A stretch of 64,000 nt of DNA from Dyadobacter sp. CY326 (GCF_021390515.1 NZ_JAJUXI010000011.1:62001-126000), one strand, 5' to 3'; positions 1 to 9,845 are shown, counted from the first letter of the stretch. Translations and numbers: made by a program. The notes: a model not told the origin generated them from the sequence alone.

Positions 1-2
1 TG

Positions 3-953
3 ATGGCCTCGCTGGCACACGCGCAAACGGGCGGCAGGCTCCCAAAAACATTAATATTGGACACGGACATTGGCCCGGATTATGACGATGTGGGCGCAAT
101 GGCCGTCCTGCATGCATTGGCGGACAAAGGCGAAGTGCGGCCGCTGGCGGTGATTTCGTGCAATAAAAATGAATATGTGGGACCAACGATCGAGATCTTG
201 AACACCTATTTCGGCAGGCCGGAATTGCCAAGCGGCGCCCCGAAAGGCGCGGCTGATCCAAGCTTCGGAGCGAGCCAGAAATGGCCTGAAATGCTGGTCG
301 AAAAATATCCGCATAAAATTACAAAAACGGCGGATTTGCCCGATGCGGTGCAGATTTACCGTAAGATTTTAGCCAAGCAACCGGATCAGAGCGTGACCAT
401 CGTTACGGTTGGATTTCTGACCAATCTGGCTGATTTGCTGGATTCAAAACCCGATGAAAATTCGCCATTGTCTGGCCTTAATCTTGTGCGCAAAAAGGTT
501 GCCGGGCTGGTTAGCATGGCCGGAAAATTTCCAGCCGGTCGTGAATACAATGTCTATGTTGATTCCCTCGCTTCGCAGAAGGTGTTTGCTGAATGGCCGA
601 CTGAGATTATTTTCAGTGGTTTTGAGATCGGAGAGGAGATCAAAACGGGCGTGAAAGTAATTGCGAATGAGCGGCTGAAAAGTCCGGTTAAAGATGTGTT
701 TGCAATGGCCATGGCCAAAAGTCCGGAAGATGTCAATGGCCGTCAAAGCTGGGACCAGACTGCGGTGCTGGTTGGCGTTCGTGGCGTGCAGCCTTATTTT
801 GGATTAAAAAGAGGTAAAATGATTATGCAGGACGGCAACAACACCTGGCAGGATGACCCCATGGGCCCGCACGCATATCTGACGCCGAGCATGCCAACGC
901 CACAGCTGACCGCACTGATCGAAGGCTTAATGATGTGGGAAGGCAAGAAGTAA
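3..953 (+). CDS. Nucleoside hydrolase (IU-nucleoside hydrolase family), 5' end outside window
   Basis: Inosine/uridine-preferring nucleoside hydrolases cut the N-glycosidic bond of ribonucleosides to give a free base and ribose. The family's calcium-binding aspartate cluster is visible near the start (DTDIGPDYDD), and a later segment (FSGFEIGEE) fits the rest of the fold. The first visible residues, ASLAHAQ, look like the end of a signal peptide with its cleavage site, so the protein is probably exported and the true start lies upstream of base 1; the ATG at 3 is just the first in-frame Met. The 316 residues present are close to full family length. It is followed by a 141-base gap and then by a secreted hexosaminidase gene, so it may belong to a scavenging region. 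Substrate range cannot be read from the sequence. Confidence 0.88.
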   Translation: MASLAHAQTGGRLPKTLILDTDIGPDYDDVGAMAVLHALADKGEVRPLAVISCNKNEYVGPTIEILNTYFGRPELPSGAPKGAADPSFGASQKWPEMLVEKYPHKITKTADLPDAVQIYRKILAKQPDQSVTIVTVGFLTNLADLLDSKPDENSPLSGLNLVRKKVAGLVSMAGKFPAGREYNVYVDSLASQKVFAEWPTEIIFSGFEIGEEIKTGVKVIANERLKSPVKDVFAMAMAKSPEDVNGRQSWDQTAVLVGVRGVQPYFGLKRGKMIMQDGNNTWQDDPMGPHAYLTPSMPTPQLTALIEGLMMWEGKK

Positions 954-983
954 TGAATATGAAAATGGTCGTTTTAAGGCCAT

Positions 984-1013
984 TGGCGAAAGAAATACTA
1001 GTATTTTTCGCCA
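984..1013 (+). terminator. Weak hairpin downstream of the nucleoside hydrolase gene
   Basis: Arms TGGCGAAA (984-991) and TTTCGCCA (1006-1013) pair perfectly around an AT-rich loop that itself contains a small palindrome (AATACTAGTATT). Only a short T-rich stretch follows, so termination would be inefficient. It could be the end of the nucleoside hydrolase transcript or a leader structure for the next gene. Confidence 0.35.
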
Positions 1014-1094
1014 GTTTATCAGTAATATTATTGCGCTAATAAAACCCGCCTGCATCCTATAATAGAATTAACAAAATCCTTGTATCCTGACCCA

Positions 1095-3701
1095 ATGAAG
1101 AAAATTTCCCCTTATCAGTTCCTGATTGCCTGTTTTTTGCTGTTGTCCGCATGCACAGGAACCAATGACATTTCAAAAGAGCAAGCGCAAAAGATCGGCA
1201 TTTCCTGGAAGCTCATTTCTAACCTGATAGAGCCTGCGCATAGTTTTCAGGCAAAATTTACCATCAAAAACGGCAGTGATTTTACATTGGACGGCAGCAA
1301 CTGGGCGCTGTTTTTCAACATGTCGCCCCGCCCGATCCAAAGCAACAAAACGCCTCAGCCCGCTGTTGTTGAGCACATTAACGGCGATTGGTATAAAATG
1401 ATTGCTGCAAAGGATTTCAAACTTGCTCCGGGTGATTCCATAACCATTGAATATACTGGTTCAGAAGGCATTATAAAGGAAACGGATGCGCCTATGGGCT
1501 TGTATTTTGTTTTTTATGATAAGGAAGGCAAGGAAAAGGAAATTGTTCAGGTTGCGGATTTTGTAGTGGAGCCGTTTGTTGCCAAGGAGCAGCTACTGCG
1601 CAGCAAAGACGACCTGGTTCCTTTGCAGACGCCGGAACAGCGTTATAAGGATAATCTGAAATTTACGAAACTTGGCGCGGAGCAATTATTGAAGATCATT
1701 CCAAGCCCCGTAAAGATGAGCGCCGGCACGGAAACATTCTCGCTGGACAACAAAGCGACTGTTTATTATCAGAAAGGACTTGAAAAGGAGGCCAAATATT
1801 TAATTGAAAAACTAAAATCCGTAACAGGAACAGACTTTCCGATCCGCGAAGGATTGCCAACGGCTACAACGCCCGCGGCGCCATCCATTGTGCTTAATAC
1901 AGGAAGTGTTTCGGTGAATGGCATTGCGAAAGAAGCTTACAAGCTTGGCGTGAATGCAAGCGGCGTTACCATTACCGGAAGCGACGCGGCTGGTGTGTTT
2001 TATGGTGTTCAAAGCCTTTTACAACTCATTCCGACTGAGCTTTATCAAAAACCTGCTGCTGCAATTGTGCTTGGGCACGTTCAGGTGGAGGACGCGCCGC
2101 GGTTTCATTTCAGAAGCTTGCATTTAGATGTTGCGAGGAATTTCCAGACCAAGGAATCCGTGAAACGCGTGGTTGATCTACTGGCGTCTTATAAGGTTAA
2201 TCACTTGTTGTTTTACATTACGGAAGATGAAGGCTGGCGTGTGGAAGTTGACGGCTTGCCTGAGCTTACAGAAGTTGGCGCACATCGTGCGCACACGTCC
2301 GGGATGGGCGCTTCTGCATTGCATCCGGGTTATGGATCAGGGCCGGTCGCCAATGATGAAGGCAAATATGGGAGTGGATTTTACACCAAAGCTGATTTTA
2401 TTGAAATCCTAAAATATGCCAATGACAGGCACATTAAAGTGATTCCTGAAGTGAATTTTCCGGGCCACGCATTGGCCGCGATCAAGTCCATGGAAGCGCG
2501 GTATGATCGTTTGATGAAAGAAGGCAAAGAAAAAGAGGCGAATGAATATCGCCTGATCGATCCGGATGACAAGTCAGTTTACATTTCAGCGCAGGGTTAC
2601 AAAAACAACACAGTGAGCGTTGCGCGTGAATCGACTTACCATTTTTATGAAAAAGTGGTCGATGAGATTACCAAAATGTACAAAGAGGCAGGTTTGACCC
2701 TCGACACATTCCACACGGGCGGTGACGAAGTTGCAGAAGGAGTCTGGACTAAATCGCCGATGGCCATTAAGTTGAAGAACGCGCATCCGGACATTAAAGA
2801 ATTCCGTGATCTGCAAACTTACTTTGTCAGAAAATTATTGCCGCTGCTCGAAAAACGAAATCTCAAAGTCCATGGCTGGGAGGAAGTTGCTTTGACCAAA
2901 ACCAATGCAGGCATTTACAATGCGAACCCGGAATTTGTGGGTCGTTCGGTGGTGCCTTACATCTGGAATAATGTGTATGATGTGGACCTGGGCAACCGCC
3001 TCGCCAATGCGGGTTATGAGGTTGTACTTTGTAATGTGACGAATTTCTACTTTGATATGTCTTATAACAATGACCCGAAAGAGCCTGGCTTGTATTGGGG
3101 CGGATTTGTGGACACACGCGACAACTGGGCTTTTGCACCATTCAATATGTTCCGCACAACGGAGCAAACGGCGCTGGGAAAACCGATGAAGGAGGAATTT
3201 GTGGGTAAACAAGCGATGAAGCCCGAAGCGCGCAAGAATGTGATTGGCATTGAAGCGCAACTTTGGGGTGAGACGATTAAGGGCCGCGATATGATGGAAT
3301 ATTCTATTTTGCCAAAATTGCTGGGCTTTGCCGAAAGCGCCTGGTCCGCTGAACGCAAATGGGAGAATGTTGCTGACGAAGCTTCAAGAAAGAAAATGAT
3401 TGACGAGGGCTGGAATGTTTTTGCAAACAGCATGGCACAGAAGCACATTCCAAGGCTGAGCTTCCAAAACGGTGGTTACAATTACAGACTTCCGATGCCG
3501 GGCGCTGTTGTAGAAGACGGCTTACTAAAAGCCAATGTTGAATTACCAGGACTAGCCATTCATTACACAACCGACGGTTCGGAGCCGACGGCGAAATCAA
3601 CGGTTTTCGAAGCGCCGGTTAAAGCGGCGGGGACCATTAAACTGAAAAGTTTCGATATGGCAGGAAAATCAAGCCGGACGAGCGTGCTGACTGTGAAGTA
3701 G
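1095..3701 (+). CDS. GH20 beta-N-acetylhexosaminidase lipoprotein
   Basis: Glycoside hydrolase family 20 enzymes release terminal GlcNAc or GalNAc from chitin oligosaccharides, glycans or peptidoglycan by substrate-assisted catalysis. I use ATG 1095 rather than an upstream in-frame TTG at 1080, because it begins a clean lipoprotein signal (MKKIS... LLLSAC, lipobox Cys20). Domain order: CHB_HEX-like N-terminal beta domain (about 30-170), GH20b domain (about 195-325), TIM barrel (about 340-765) with the catalytic Asp-Glu pair D544-E545 in HTGGDEV, and a C-terminal chitobiase-like beta domain (about 785-868) containing HYTTDGSEPT. The 868 residues match bacterial chitobiases with all four domains. 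The lipoprotein signal suggests outer-membrane or periplasmic anchoring. It is 37 bases ahead of a sugar permease and probably co-transcribed with it. Confidence 0.95.
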   Translation: MKKISPYQFLIACFLLLSACTGTNDISKEQAQKIGISWKLISNLIEPAHSFQAKFTIKNGSDFTLDGSNWALFFNMSPRPIQSNKTPQPAVVEHINGDWYKMIAAKDFKLAPGDSITIEYTGSEGIIKETDAPMGLYFVFYDKEGKEKEIVQVADFVVEPFVAKEQLLRSKDDLVPLQTPEQRYKDNLKFTKLGAEQLLKIIPSPVKMSAGTETFSLDNKATVYYQKGLEKEAKYLIEKLKSVTGTDFPIREGLPTATTPAAPSIVLNTGSVSVNGIAKEAYKLGVNASGVTITGSDAAGVFYGVQSLLQLIPTELYQKPAAAIVLGHVQVEDAPRFHFRSLHLDVARNFQTKESVKRVVDLLASYKVNHLLFYITEDEGWRVEVDGLPELTEVGAHRAHTSGMGASALHPGYGSGPVANDEGKYGSGFYTKADFIEILKYANDRHIKVIPEVNFPGHALAAIKSMEARYDRLMKEGKEKEANEYRLIDPDDKSVYISAQGYKNNTVSVARESTYHFYEKVVDEITKMYKEAGLTLDTFHTGGDEVAEGVWTKSPMAIKLKNAHPDIKEFRDLQTYFVRKLLPLLEKRNLKVHGWEEVALTKTNAGIYNANPEFVGRSVVPYIWNNVYDVDLGNRLANAGYEVVLCNVTNFYFDMSYNNDPKEPGLYWGGFVDTRDNWAFAPFNMFRTTEQTALGKPMKEEFVGKQAMKPEARKNVIGIEAQLWGETIKGRDMMEYSILPKLLGFAESAWSAERKWENVADEASRKKMIDEGWNVFANSMAQKHIPRLSFQNGGYNYRLPMPGAVVEDGLLKANVELPGLAIHYTTDGSEPTAKSTVFEAPVKAAGTIKLKSFDMAGKSSRTSVLTVK

Positions 3702-3738
3702 GCAGCTGAGATACATTAAAAAGTAAGACACCCCCCTC

Positions 3739-4986
3739 ATGCAAAGGAATATTTTTATTGTAATTCTAATCCTGCTGATCTTTTTTGTAATCTCATTTCT
3801 GACCAATATCCTGGGGCCAATCATCCCGGATATTGTGAAGAGTTTTAGCCTGAGCATTGGACTTGCCGGATTTCTTCCTTTTGCGTTCTTTGTCGCCTAT
3901 GGCGTTATGTCGATCCCTGCGGGGCTTATGGTAGAAAAATATGGAGAAAAGCCAGTGTTAATGCTGGCTTTTTTTCTGGCCTTCATTGGCGCCCTTCTTT
4001 TTGCGCTTGTCCCAAGCTTTTACATTGCATTAACCTCACTTTTCCTGATCGGAATCGGCATGGCGATGCTTCAAGTGGTGATTAATCCTTTGCTCAGGGT
4101 TGCGGGTGGGGAGGAGAAGTTTGCCTTTTTTTCCGTTTTAGCGCAGCTCTTTTTTGGCGGCGCATCTTTTCTCAGCCCCATGCTTTATAGTTATCTCGTG
4201 CTAAACGTACACTCGGGCCGTTCGGGCTTTTTGTTTGATACATTGAATGAGCTTGTGCCGGAAAATCTGAAATGGGTTTCACTTTATTGGGTGTTTTCGG
4301 TCATCGCGCTTGCCATGATTTTGGTGATTGGTTTGGTAAGGTTCCCAAAAGTTGACTTGCTTGAAGATGAGCGCATTGACGTTGGCAATTCATTTACAGA
4401 GCTCGTTGCGAACCGCTCGGTTTGGCTCTTTTTCCTGGGCATATTCACTTATGTGGGCACTGAGCAAGGCATCGCAAATTGGATTTCGCAATTTTTGCAA
4501 ACGTATCATGGCGTTGATCCGGCGACACAAGGCGCAGCGGTTATTTCCTATTTCTGGGGTTTGCTGACCATCGGATGCTTTCTCGGACTGATCCTTTTAA
4601 AAATATTTGACAGCCGTAAAGTGCTGTTATTCTTCACATCCGGCGCCATATTTGCATTGGCTTTTGCCTTATTTGGATCAAAAGCAGTTGCACTGAATGC
4701 ATTTCCGATTACGGGCTTTTTTGCTTCTGTAATGTATTCTGTGATTTTTTCGCTTGCGTTGAATTCTGTTCCGAGGCATCATGGCACGTTTTCCGGAATC
4801 CTGTGTGCGGGCATTGCGGGCGGGGCGGTTGTGCCGCTGATCGTCGGTGGGTTAGGGGAGTTGTTTGGTTTGCAGCTTGCCATGTTGTTCCTCTTCATTC
4901 CGCTTGGATACATTTTCAGCATTGGCATTTGGGCCAAACCATTGGTTAACAACGACACCATCACGAGCCTCAAAGACATTTTTTAG
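3739..4986 (+). CDS. Sugar MFS transporter of the fucose/glucose/GlcNAc permease type (FHS family)
   Basis: Predicted inner-membrane proton symporter for a hexose or amino sugar. The 415 residues are dominated by about 12 hydrophobic helices; after helix 1 comes NILGPIIPDIVKSF, and helix 2 ends in GLMVEKYGEKPVL, the family version of the MFS loop 2-3 motif. Length and order fit the FucP/NagP-like permeases common in Bacteroidota. Its place between a hexosaminidase and a sugar-type regulator makes N-acetylglucosamine or a related amino sugar the best guess, but that rests on context alone; fucose or glucose remain possible. It starts 37 bases after the hexosaminidase stop and ends 32 bases before the regulator start, which supports one operon. 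Confidence 0.88.
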   Translation: MQRNIFIVILILLIFFVISFLTNILGPIIPDIVKSFSLSIGLAGFLPFAFFVAYGVMSIPAGLMVEKYGEKPVLMLAFFLAFIGALLFALVPSFYIALTSLFLIGIGMAMLQVVINPLLRVAGGEEKFAFFSVLAQLFFGGASFLSPMLYSYLVLNVHSGRSGFLFDTLNELVPENLKWVSLYWVFSVIALAMILVIGLVRFPKVDLLEDERIDVGNSFTELVANRSVWLFFLGIFTYVGTEQGIANWISQFLQTYHGVDPATQGAAVISYFWGLLTIGCFLGLILLKIFDSRKVLLFFTSGAIFALAFALFGSKAVALNAFPITGFFASVMYSVIFSLALNSVPRHHGTFSGILCAGIAGGAVVPLIVGGLGELFGLQLAMLFLFIPLGYIFSIGIWAKPLVNNDTITSLKDIF

Positions 4987-5018
4987 GCCAAAGTCTTCGC
5001 TCACTTTCGCAAGCAACC

Positions 5019-6182
5019 ATGTACAAAATCATCCTGCTTCTCGATTTTGCCGAAGAATACAGCAAGAGCCTGATGAAGGGGATTAACACTTATTCCAAGG
5101 AATTTGGGCCGTGGATTTTTTGCCGCATGCCGCTTTTCCACCGCGAAACTGTCGGGATCGATGGGATTTTGAAATGGGCGTTGGAGTGGGGAGCCGATGG
5201 GATTGTCGGGCAGCTTTATAATAAGGATATTGAAAAAATCATCCAGGCGGGCATTCCGGTTATCGCGCAGGATTTCAAAGAACGCTTTACCGAAATTCCG
5301 AACATTACAGGCGGTTATCACGAGGCGGGGCAACTAGGCGCTGATTATTTCCTGAAAAAAGGTTTTAATAATTTCGCTTTCTATGGTTTTAATGACATTG
5401 TCTGGTCACGTGAAAGGGCGGAAGGATTTGAAGAAAGATTGAAAAAGCGGGGGCATAAAGTGCATTATTTTGAGCATAAAAAAGCGCGGTCAACAGAACT
5501 TTGGTATTACAAGCCAAGCTCGCTGAGCCGCTGGCTCAAATCGATTCCAAAGCCGATCGGGCTCATGACTTGCGACGATAATCAAGGGCAGCACATCACA
5601 GAAGCATGCCGGCAGCTAGGCATCCGCATTCCCGAAGAAGTGGCGGTTCTGGGCGTTGACAATGATGAAATGATCTGCGATTTGTCCGATCCGCCATTGT
5701 CCAGCATTGCATTGGACGCCGAGAAAGGCGGTTATGACGCGGCTAAGTTGCTCGATCACATGATAAAACATGGCACTACAACTGATTTTTACGACATTGT
5801 TGTCAAGCCCGTTCAGGTGATTACGCGCTATTCCACAGACATTTACGCGACCAATGATGACCACATTGCTTCTTCATTGAAATACATTCACCAGAACATT
5901 GACAAAAACCTCCACGTGGATGAAGTCGTCAAGCAAGTGCCGCTGTCGCGCCGCGCGTTGGAAAAGCGCTTTTTGGAAATAACGGGTTACCCGATTTACA
6001 AATACATTTTCAATCTCCGCATTGAGAAATTCACGCAAAAACTGCTCGATACGGATATGTCCGTGTTTGAAATCGCGCTCGATATGGGCCTTACGGATAG
6101 CAAAAATATAGCCCGCCAATTCAGGCAGGCTAAGGGTTGTAGTCCAAGTGTTTATCGCAACAAATATGTTGCGGGCAAATAA
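5019..6182 (+). CDS. XylR-type transcriptional regulator (periplasmic-binding-like sensor plus AraC HTH)
   Basis: Cytoplasmic one-component sugar-responsive regulator. Residues about 1-270 form a LacI/periplasmic-binding-protein-like sensor (GADGIVGQLYN, GLMTCDDNQGQHITEACRQLG, VAVLGVDNDEMICDLSDPPLSSI are typical stretches of that fold), and residues about 285-383 are an AraC-type double helix-turn-helix (HVDEVVKQVPLSRRALEKRF; GLTDSKNIARQFRQAKG). This order is that of E. coli XylR. Bacteroidota use such proteins for several sugars, so xylose is not implied. As the last gene of the hexosaminidase-permease run it probably senses the imported sugar and controls the cluster. Its stop codon is one base from the stop of the convergent peptidase gene. 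Confidence 0.9.
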   Translation: MYKIILLLDFAEEYSKSLMKGINTYSKEFGPWIFCRMPLFHRETVGIDGILKWALEWGADGIVGQLYNKDIEKIIQAGIPVIAQDFKERFTEIPNITGGYHEAGQLGADYFLKKGFNNFAFYGFNDIVWSRERAEGFEERLKKRGHKVHYFEHKKARSTELWYYKPSSLSRWLKSIPKPIGLMTCDDNQGQHITEACRQLGIRIPEEVAVLGVDNDEMICDLSDPPLSSIALDAEKGGYDAAKLLDHMIKHGTTTDFYDIVVKPVQVITRYSTDIYATNDDHIASSLKYIHQNIDKNLHVDEVVKQVPLSRRALEKRFLEITGYPIYKYIFNLRIEKFTQKLLDTDMSVFEIALDMGLTDSKNIARQFRQAKGCSPSVYRNKYVAGK

Positions 6183-6183
6183 G

Positions 6184-8229
6184 TTACCAAATCACGATCC
6201 GGGCTGAATCAGGCAGGATCATTTTGCTTCCCGGTGAACAGTTCCAGGCCGCCTGGAATTCTTTCAAATGTGGCATCGGGCCATTGATCCGGTCTTTGGC
6301 TGGTGAGTGCGGATCGGTTTGAATTTGGTTTTGCAATGCTTCGTTGGTCGTGTTCATGTGCCAAACCTGCGCCCAGCCCAGGAAGAAGCGCTGTTTCCAG
6401 TTGAACCCGTCGATAGGAGCAGGCTCCGCTTTTCCTTTTAATGATTTTTCCAATGCATAATAAGCAAGCGTTAAGCCGCCCAAGTCAGCAACATTCTCGC
6501 CAATTGTCAATGCGCCATTGATTTTGAAACCGGGCAATGCTTCGATTCCGCTGAAATAATCAATGTATTTCTTGGTCAATTGGTCAAAGTTCTTGCGGTC
6601 CGTTGCCGTCCACCAGTTTTTCAGGTTTCCTTCATCGTCAAACTGCGAGCCTTGATCGTCAAAGCCATGCGTAAATTCGTGTCCGATTACCGCAATAATG
6701 CCTCCGTAATTGATGGCGTCGTCCGCATTGCGGTTGTAAAACGGCGGCTGCAATATTCCGGCCGGGAATACGATTTCGTTGTTCAACGGATTGTAATAAG
6801 CATTCACAGTTTGCGGCGTCATCAGCCATTCTGCTTTGTCAACGGGCTTTCCGATCTTGTCAATTTCCTCCTTATGCGCGAAAAGCGAGGCAGAAATAAC
6901 GTTTTCAAACAATTTGTCTTTCTCCACTTTAATGGATGAATAATCCTTCCACTTGTCTGGATAGCCAATTTTGTAAGTAAATGCTTTTAGTTTTTTGTGA
7001 GCCTTTGCCTTTGTGGAATCGCTCATCCACGTAAGCTTATCAATGCGCTCGCCGTAAACGGTCCGAACATTCTCGATCATGTCAGACACTTTCTTTTTGT
7101 CTTCTTCCGGGAAATATTTTTTTGAAAACAGTTTTCCCAAAGGCATTCCCAGCAGACCGTCCGTTGAGCGGATTGCCCGTTCCAATCTTGCTTTTTGCTG
7201 CTTCGTTCCGCGCATAACCGTGCTGAAAAAGCGGAAATTTTCTTGATCAAAGCTTTTTGGGAGATAACCTGCGAAGCGCGTCAGTAATTGCCATTTTGTA
7301 TAAAGTTTCAATGTTGGCAATGGCGTTGCTTTTAGCAATTTGTTCAGATTTTGCAGATAAGGCTTGTTTTGAACAACAATGCTGTCGGTTTTGATATCCT
7401 GTCTGTCAACAAATTCTTCGAGATCAAAATCAGGTGTCAATGTCTTAAAACCGTCAAACGACATTTTATTATAAGTTTTTACCGGGTCGCGCAACTCGAC
7501 ATTGCTGAGTTGCAGCTTGGCAAGCTTGGTCTCGAAATCGAGAATGGTCTGACCTGGTTTTGGATCTGCAAAAGATGCAAGGGCGAACATTTTGTCCACG
7601 TGCTTTACAAATTCACTGCGCACTTTTACCGTGCTCGAATCTGCACGCTCGTAATAACTTTTCTCACCAAGGCTCAGTCCATCCTGACCTTGATACAGCA
7701 CATTGATTTTGCTATTTCTCAAATCCGCATCCACGCCCAACCCGATGACCGAGGAAACGCCAACCTTTTGCAGCTCTCCCGAAACAGAGGCAAGATCTTT
7801 CAATGATTGCACACCATTTATTTTATCCAAATAGGGCTTCAATGGTTCAATTGTGCGTTTTTCAATGGTTGCGGTGTCGAGATAAGATTGGTAATAATCT
7901 GCGATCTGCTGTTCTTCGCTTCCGTTTTTGCGGTCTTCGAGTTTTACAATTTCCGCAATGATCCCTTTCAGCCTTACTTCTTTATTTTCTTTGTCAAGAA
8001 TGCCAAAAGCGCCCCAACGGCTCTCTGTTCCGGGAATCGGGTTTTTCTTTTTCCAGCCTCCATTGGCATAACTGTCAAAGTCATCGCACGCTTTGATCGT
8101 GGAATCAATGGAAGTGAGGTCAAATCCTGGCACAGCCTCCGCGGCGGATTCCTGCTCATTCTCTTTTTTGCAACCCGCCACGACGAGCGTCATAGCAAGT
8201 GCTGCGTAACATAAACCAGCTAATTTCAT
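6184..8229 (-). CDS. M13 family (neprilysin/PepO-like) zinc endopeptidase lipoprotein
   Basis: M13 peptidases cut oligopeptides and small proteins. The zinc site is complete: HEFTH with H517 and H521 as ligands and E518 as the catalytic base, and the third ligand E578 in GENVADLGG. The substrate-binding NAYYNP motif precedes it. The start at 8229 gives a lipoprotein signal ending LVVAGC (Cys20), so the enzyme is anchored in the envelope facing the periplasm or outside. Its 681 residues are normal for bacterial PepO-type enzymes. The gene starts 28 bases after the peptide permease stop on the same strand, so peptide cleavage and uptake appear to be co-expressed. Confidence 0.95.
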   Translation of the reverse strand: MKLAGLCYAALAMTLVVAGCKKENEQESAAEAVPGFDLTSIDSTIKACDDFDSYANGGWKKKNPIPGTESRWGAFGILDKENKEVRLKGIIAEIVKLEDRKNGSEEQQIADYYQSYLDTATIEKRTIEPLKPYLDKINGVQSLKDLASVSGELQKVGVSSVIGLGVDADLRNSKINVLYQGQDGLSLGEKSYYERADSSTVKVRSEFVKHVDKMFALASFADPKPGQTILDFETKLAKLQLSNVELRDPVKTYNKMSFDGFKTLTPDFDLEEFVDRQDIKTDSIVVQNKPYLQNLNKLLKATPLPTLKLYTKWQLLTRFAGYLPKSFDQENFRFFSTVMRGTKQQKARLERAIRSTDGLLGMPLGKLFSKKYFPEEDKKKVSDMIENVRTVYGERIDKLTWMSDSTKAKAHKKLKAFTYKIGYPDKWKDYSSIKVEKDKLFENVISASLFAHKEEIDKIGKPVDKAEWLMTPQTVNAYYNPLNNEIVFPAGILQPPFYNRNADDAINYGGIIAVIGHEFTHGFDDQGSQFDDEGNLKNWWTATDRKNFDQLTKKYIDYFSGIEALPGFKINGALTIGENVADLGGLTLAYYALEKSLKGKAEPAPIDGFNWKQRFFLGWAQVWHMNTTNEALQNQIQTDPHSPAKDRINGPMPHLKEFQAAWNCSPGSKMILPDSARIVIW

Positions 8230-8257
8230 TGATAATTGTGATGTGTTAAGTTGTCAA

Positions 8258-9748
8258 TTATTGAATTCCGCCCATCCAGCCCTTAATCGGTTTCCAGAAA
8301 ACAAGCAGGATAAGTCCAAATACAGTTGTAATTATTGCGACCTGACTGAATAATGCCGGCATTTGCATGATATTTTCCTCGTCAAATCCGCCGGCAAATA
8401 TTCCGGCAATGAGGTTGCCGAGCGAGGCGCCCACAAACCAGATCCCCATTAACTGGCTCACATATCGTTTCGGGGCCAGTTTGGTGTAAGAGCTCAACCC
8501 GACCGGACTCACGCACAATTCGCCAATTGTATGTAAAAAGTAAGTGAATGTAAGGAAAAGCGGGGAGGTGAGTTGGCCTGTAACCGCAATGTTGGAGGCG
8601 GCAACCATGACGAAGAAACTCAATCCGAGCAAGATCAACCCAGCCGCAAATTTGACAGGAATGGAAGGATTGCGGTTACGCGCTGAAAGATAGATCCACA
8701 AACTTGCTAGCACAGGCGCGAAAAGCAGCACGAATGTTGGCTGGAAATTCTGGAACCAACTCGAAGGCACTTCCCAACCGCCTATCATTCTGTCCGTATG
8801 ACGCTCTGCGAAGATTTGCAATGAAGTTCCGGCTTGCTCGTAACCGGCCCAAAAGAGTGATATGGCTAGAAACAAAATGATCAAAACGAGCACGCGATAT
8901 TGTTCAACGCGCGTAAGTCCGCCCGCGATGAGGATAAACAAAAAGTAAGATGCAGAGATGATGACAATGATTACACCGGCTCCTTTTGCTAATCCTTGTG
9001 CAGTCGTCATGTCAATTACACCGGACGTTTGCAGGATGATTAATAGGACAACGAGCGCACCAATAAGGCCATAACCAAGCTTTTTGTTTGTTCCGGATTG
9101 TGCAATTGATTCTTCTGTCGCAATTTTGGCAGGAGGGACGTCGCCCATTCCTTTTAAGTGGCGTGCACTTCCAATGCGGAAGACGATTAAGCCGAGGAAC
9201 ATGCCAATTGCGGCCGCGCCGAAGCCCATATGCCAGCTTACACGCTCTCCCAGGTAACCCACAATGGCAATTCCAAGGAAAGAACCCAGGTTAATGCCCA
9301 TATAAAAGATAGAAAACGCTGCATCACGACGGGCGCCGCCTTCGGGATATAATTCTCCTACGATTGAGCTGATATTGGGTTTTAACAAGCCTGTTCCAAC
9401 TGCAACGGTCGTAAGTCCCAGAAAGAACAATTCCGAGCCGCCCGGAATGGCCAGGATAATGTGGCCAATCATAATCACGATTCCTCCATACCAAATGGCT
9501 TTTTTCTGCCCAAGAATGTTATCCGCAAGCCAGCCGCCCGGCAATGTTAGCAAGTAAACTGAAGCTGTGTAAATACCATAGATCGCCGCCGCCTCCGCTG
9601 CATTCATGGACATTCCTCCTCTAACCGAATCTAGTAGAAAAAGTAGCAGGATCGCACGCATTCCATAGTAACTGAAACGCTCCCACATTTCAGCAAAGAA
9701 TAGCACATATAAACCTGTGGGATGTTTTTGAGAAATCTGCCCAGACAT
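8258..9748 (-). CDS. Proton-dependent oligopeptide (POT/PTR) transporter
   Basis: Inner-membrane symporter for di- and tripeptides, driven by protons. The N-terminal helix carries the POT signature (FAEMWERFSYYGMRAIL, the ExxER-type region), and a later helix has the second PTR signature (SIFYMGINLGSFLG). About 12-14 transmembrane segments fit in the 496 residues, including the two extra helices seen in bacterial POTs. The start is ATG at 9748. It is the first gene of a two-gene unit with the M13 peptidase downstream; the peptidase would produce the short peptides this carrier imports. I found no TAnnTTTG promoter match close upstream. Confidence 0.95.
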   Translation of the reverse strand: MSGQISQKHPTGLYVLFFAEMWERFSYYGMRAILLLFLLDSVRGGMSMNAAEAAAIYGIYTASVYLLTLPGGWLADNILGQKKAIWYGGIVIMIGHIILAIPGGSELFFLGLTTVAVGTGLLKPNISSIVGELYPEGGARRDAAFSIFYMGINLGSFLGIAIVGYLGERVSWHMGFGAAAIGMFLGLIVFRIGSARHLKGMGDVPPAKIATEESIAQSGTNKKLGYGLIGALVVLLIILQTSGVIDMTTAQGLAKGAGVIIVIISASYFLFILIAGGLTRVEQYRVLVLIILFLAISLFWAGYEQAGTSLQIFAERHTDRMIGGWEVPSSWFQNFQPTFVLLFAPVLASLWIYLSARNRNPSIPVKFAAGLILLGLSFFVMVAASNIAVTGQLTSPLFLTFTYFLHTIGELCVSPVGLSSYTKLAPKRYVSQLMGIWFVGASLGNLIAGIFAGGFDEENIMQMPALFSQVAIITTVFGLILLVFWKPIKGWMGGIQ

Positions 9749-9845
9749 AGAAGAGAAGTGTTTTATTTGGTTTTATGGGTTATTTATTGAAAATTTTATC
9801 GCACAAGATAGGAAATTAGGAGAAATATAAATGAAACGAAAAAAT

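Noticed and set aside
7351..8214. Long plus-strand reading frames (151 and 135 codons) opposite the M13 peptidase gene.
   Set aside because: They are shadows of the peptidase gene; the minus-strand product has a full zinc site and normal length.
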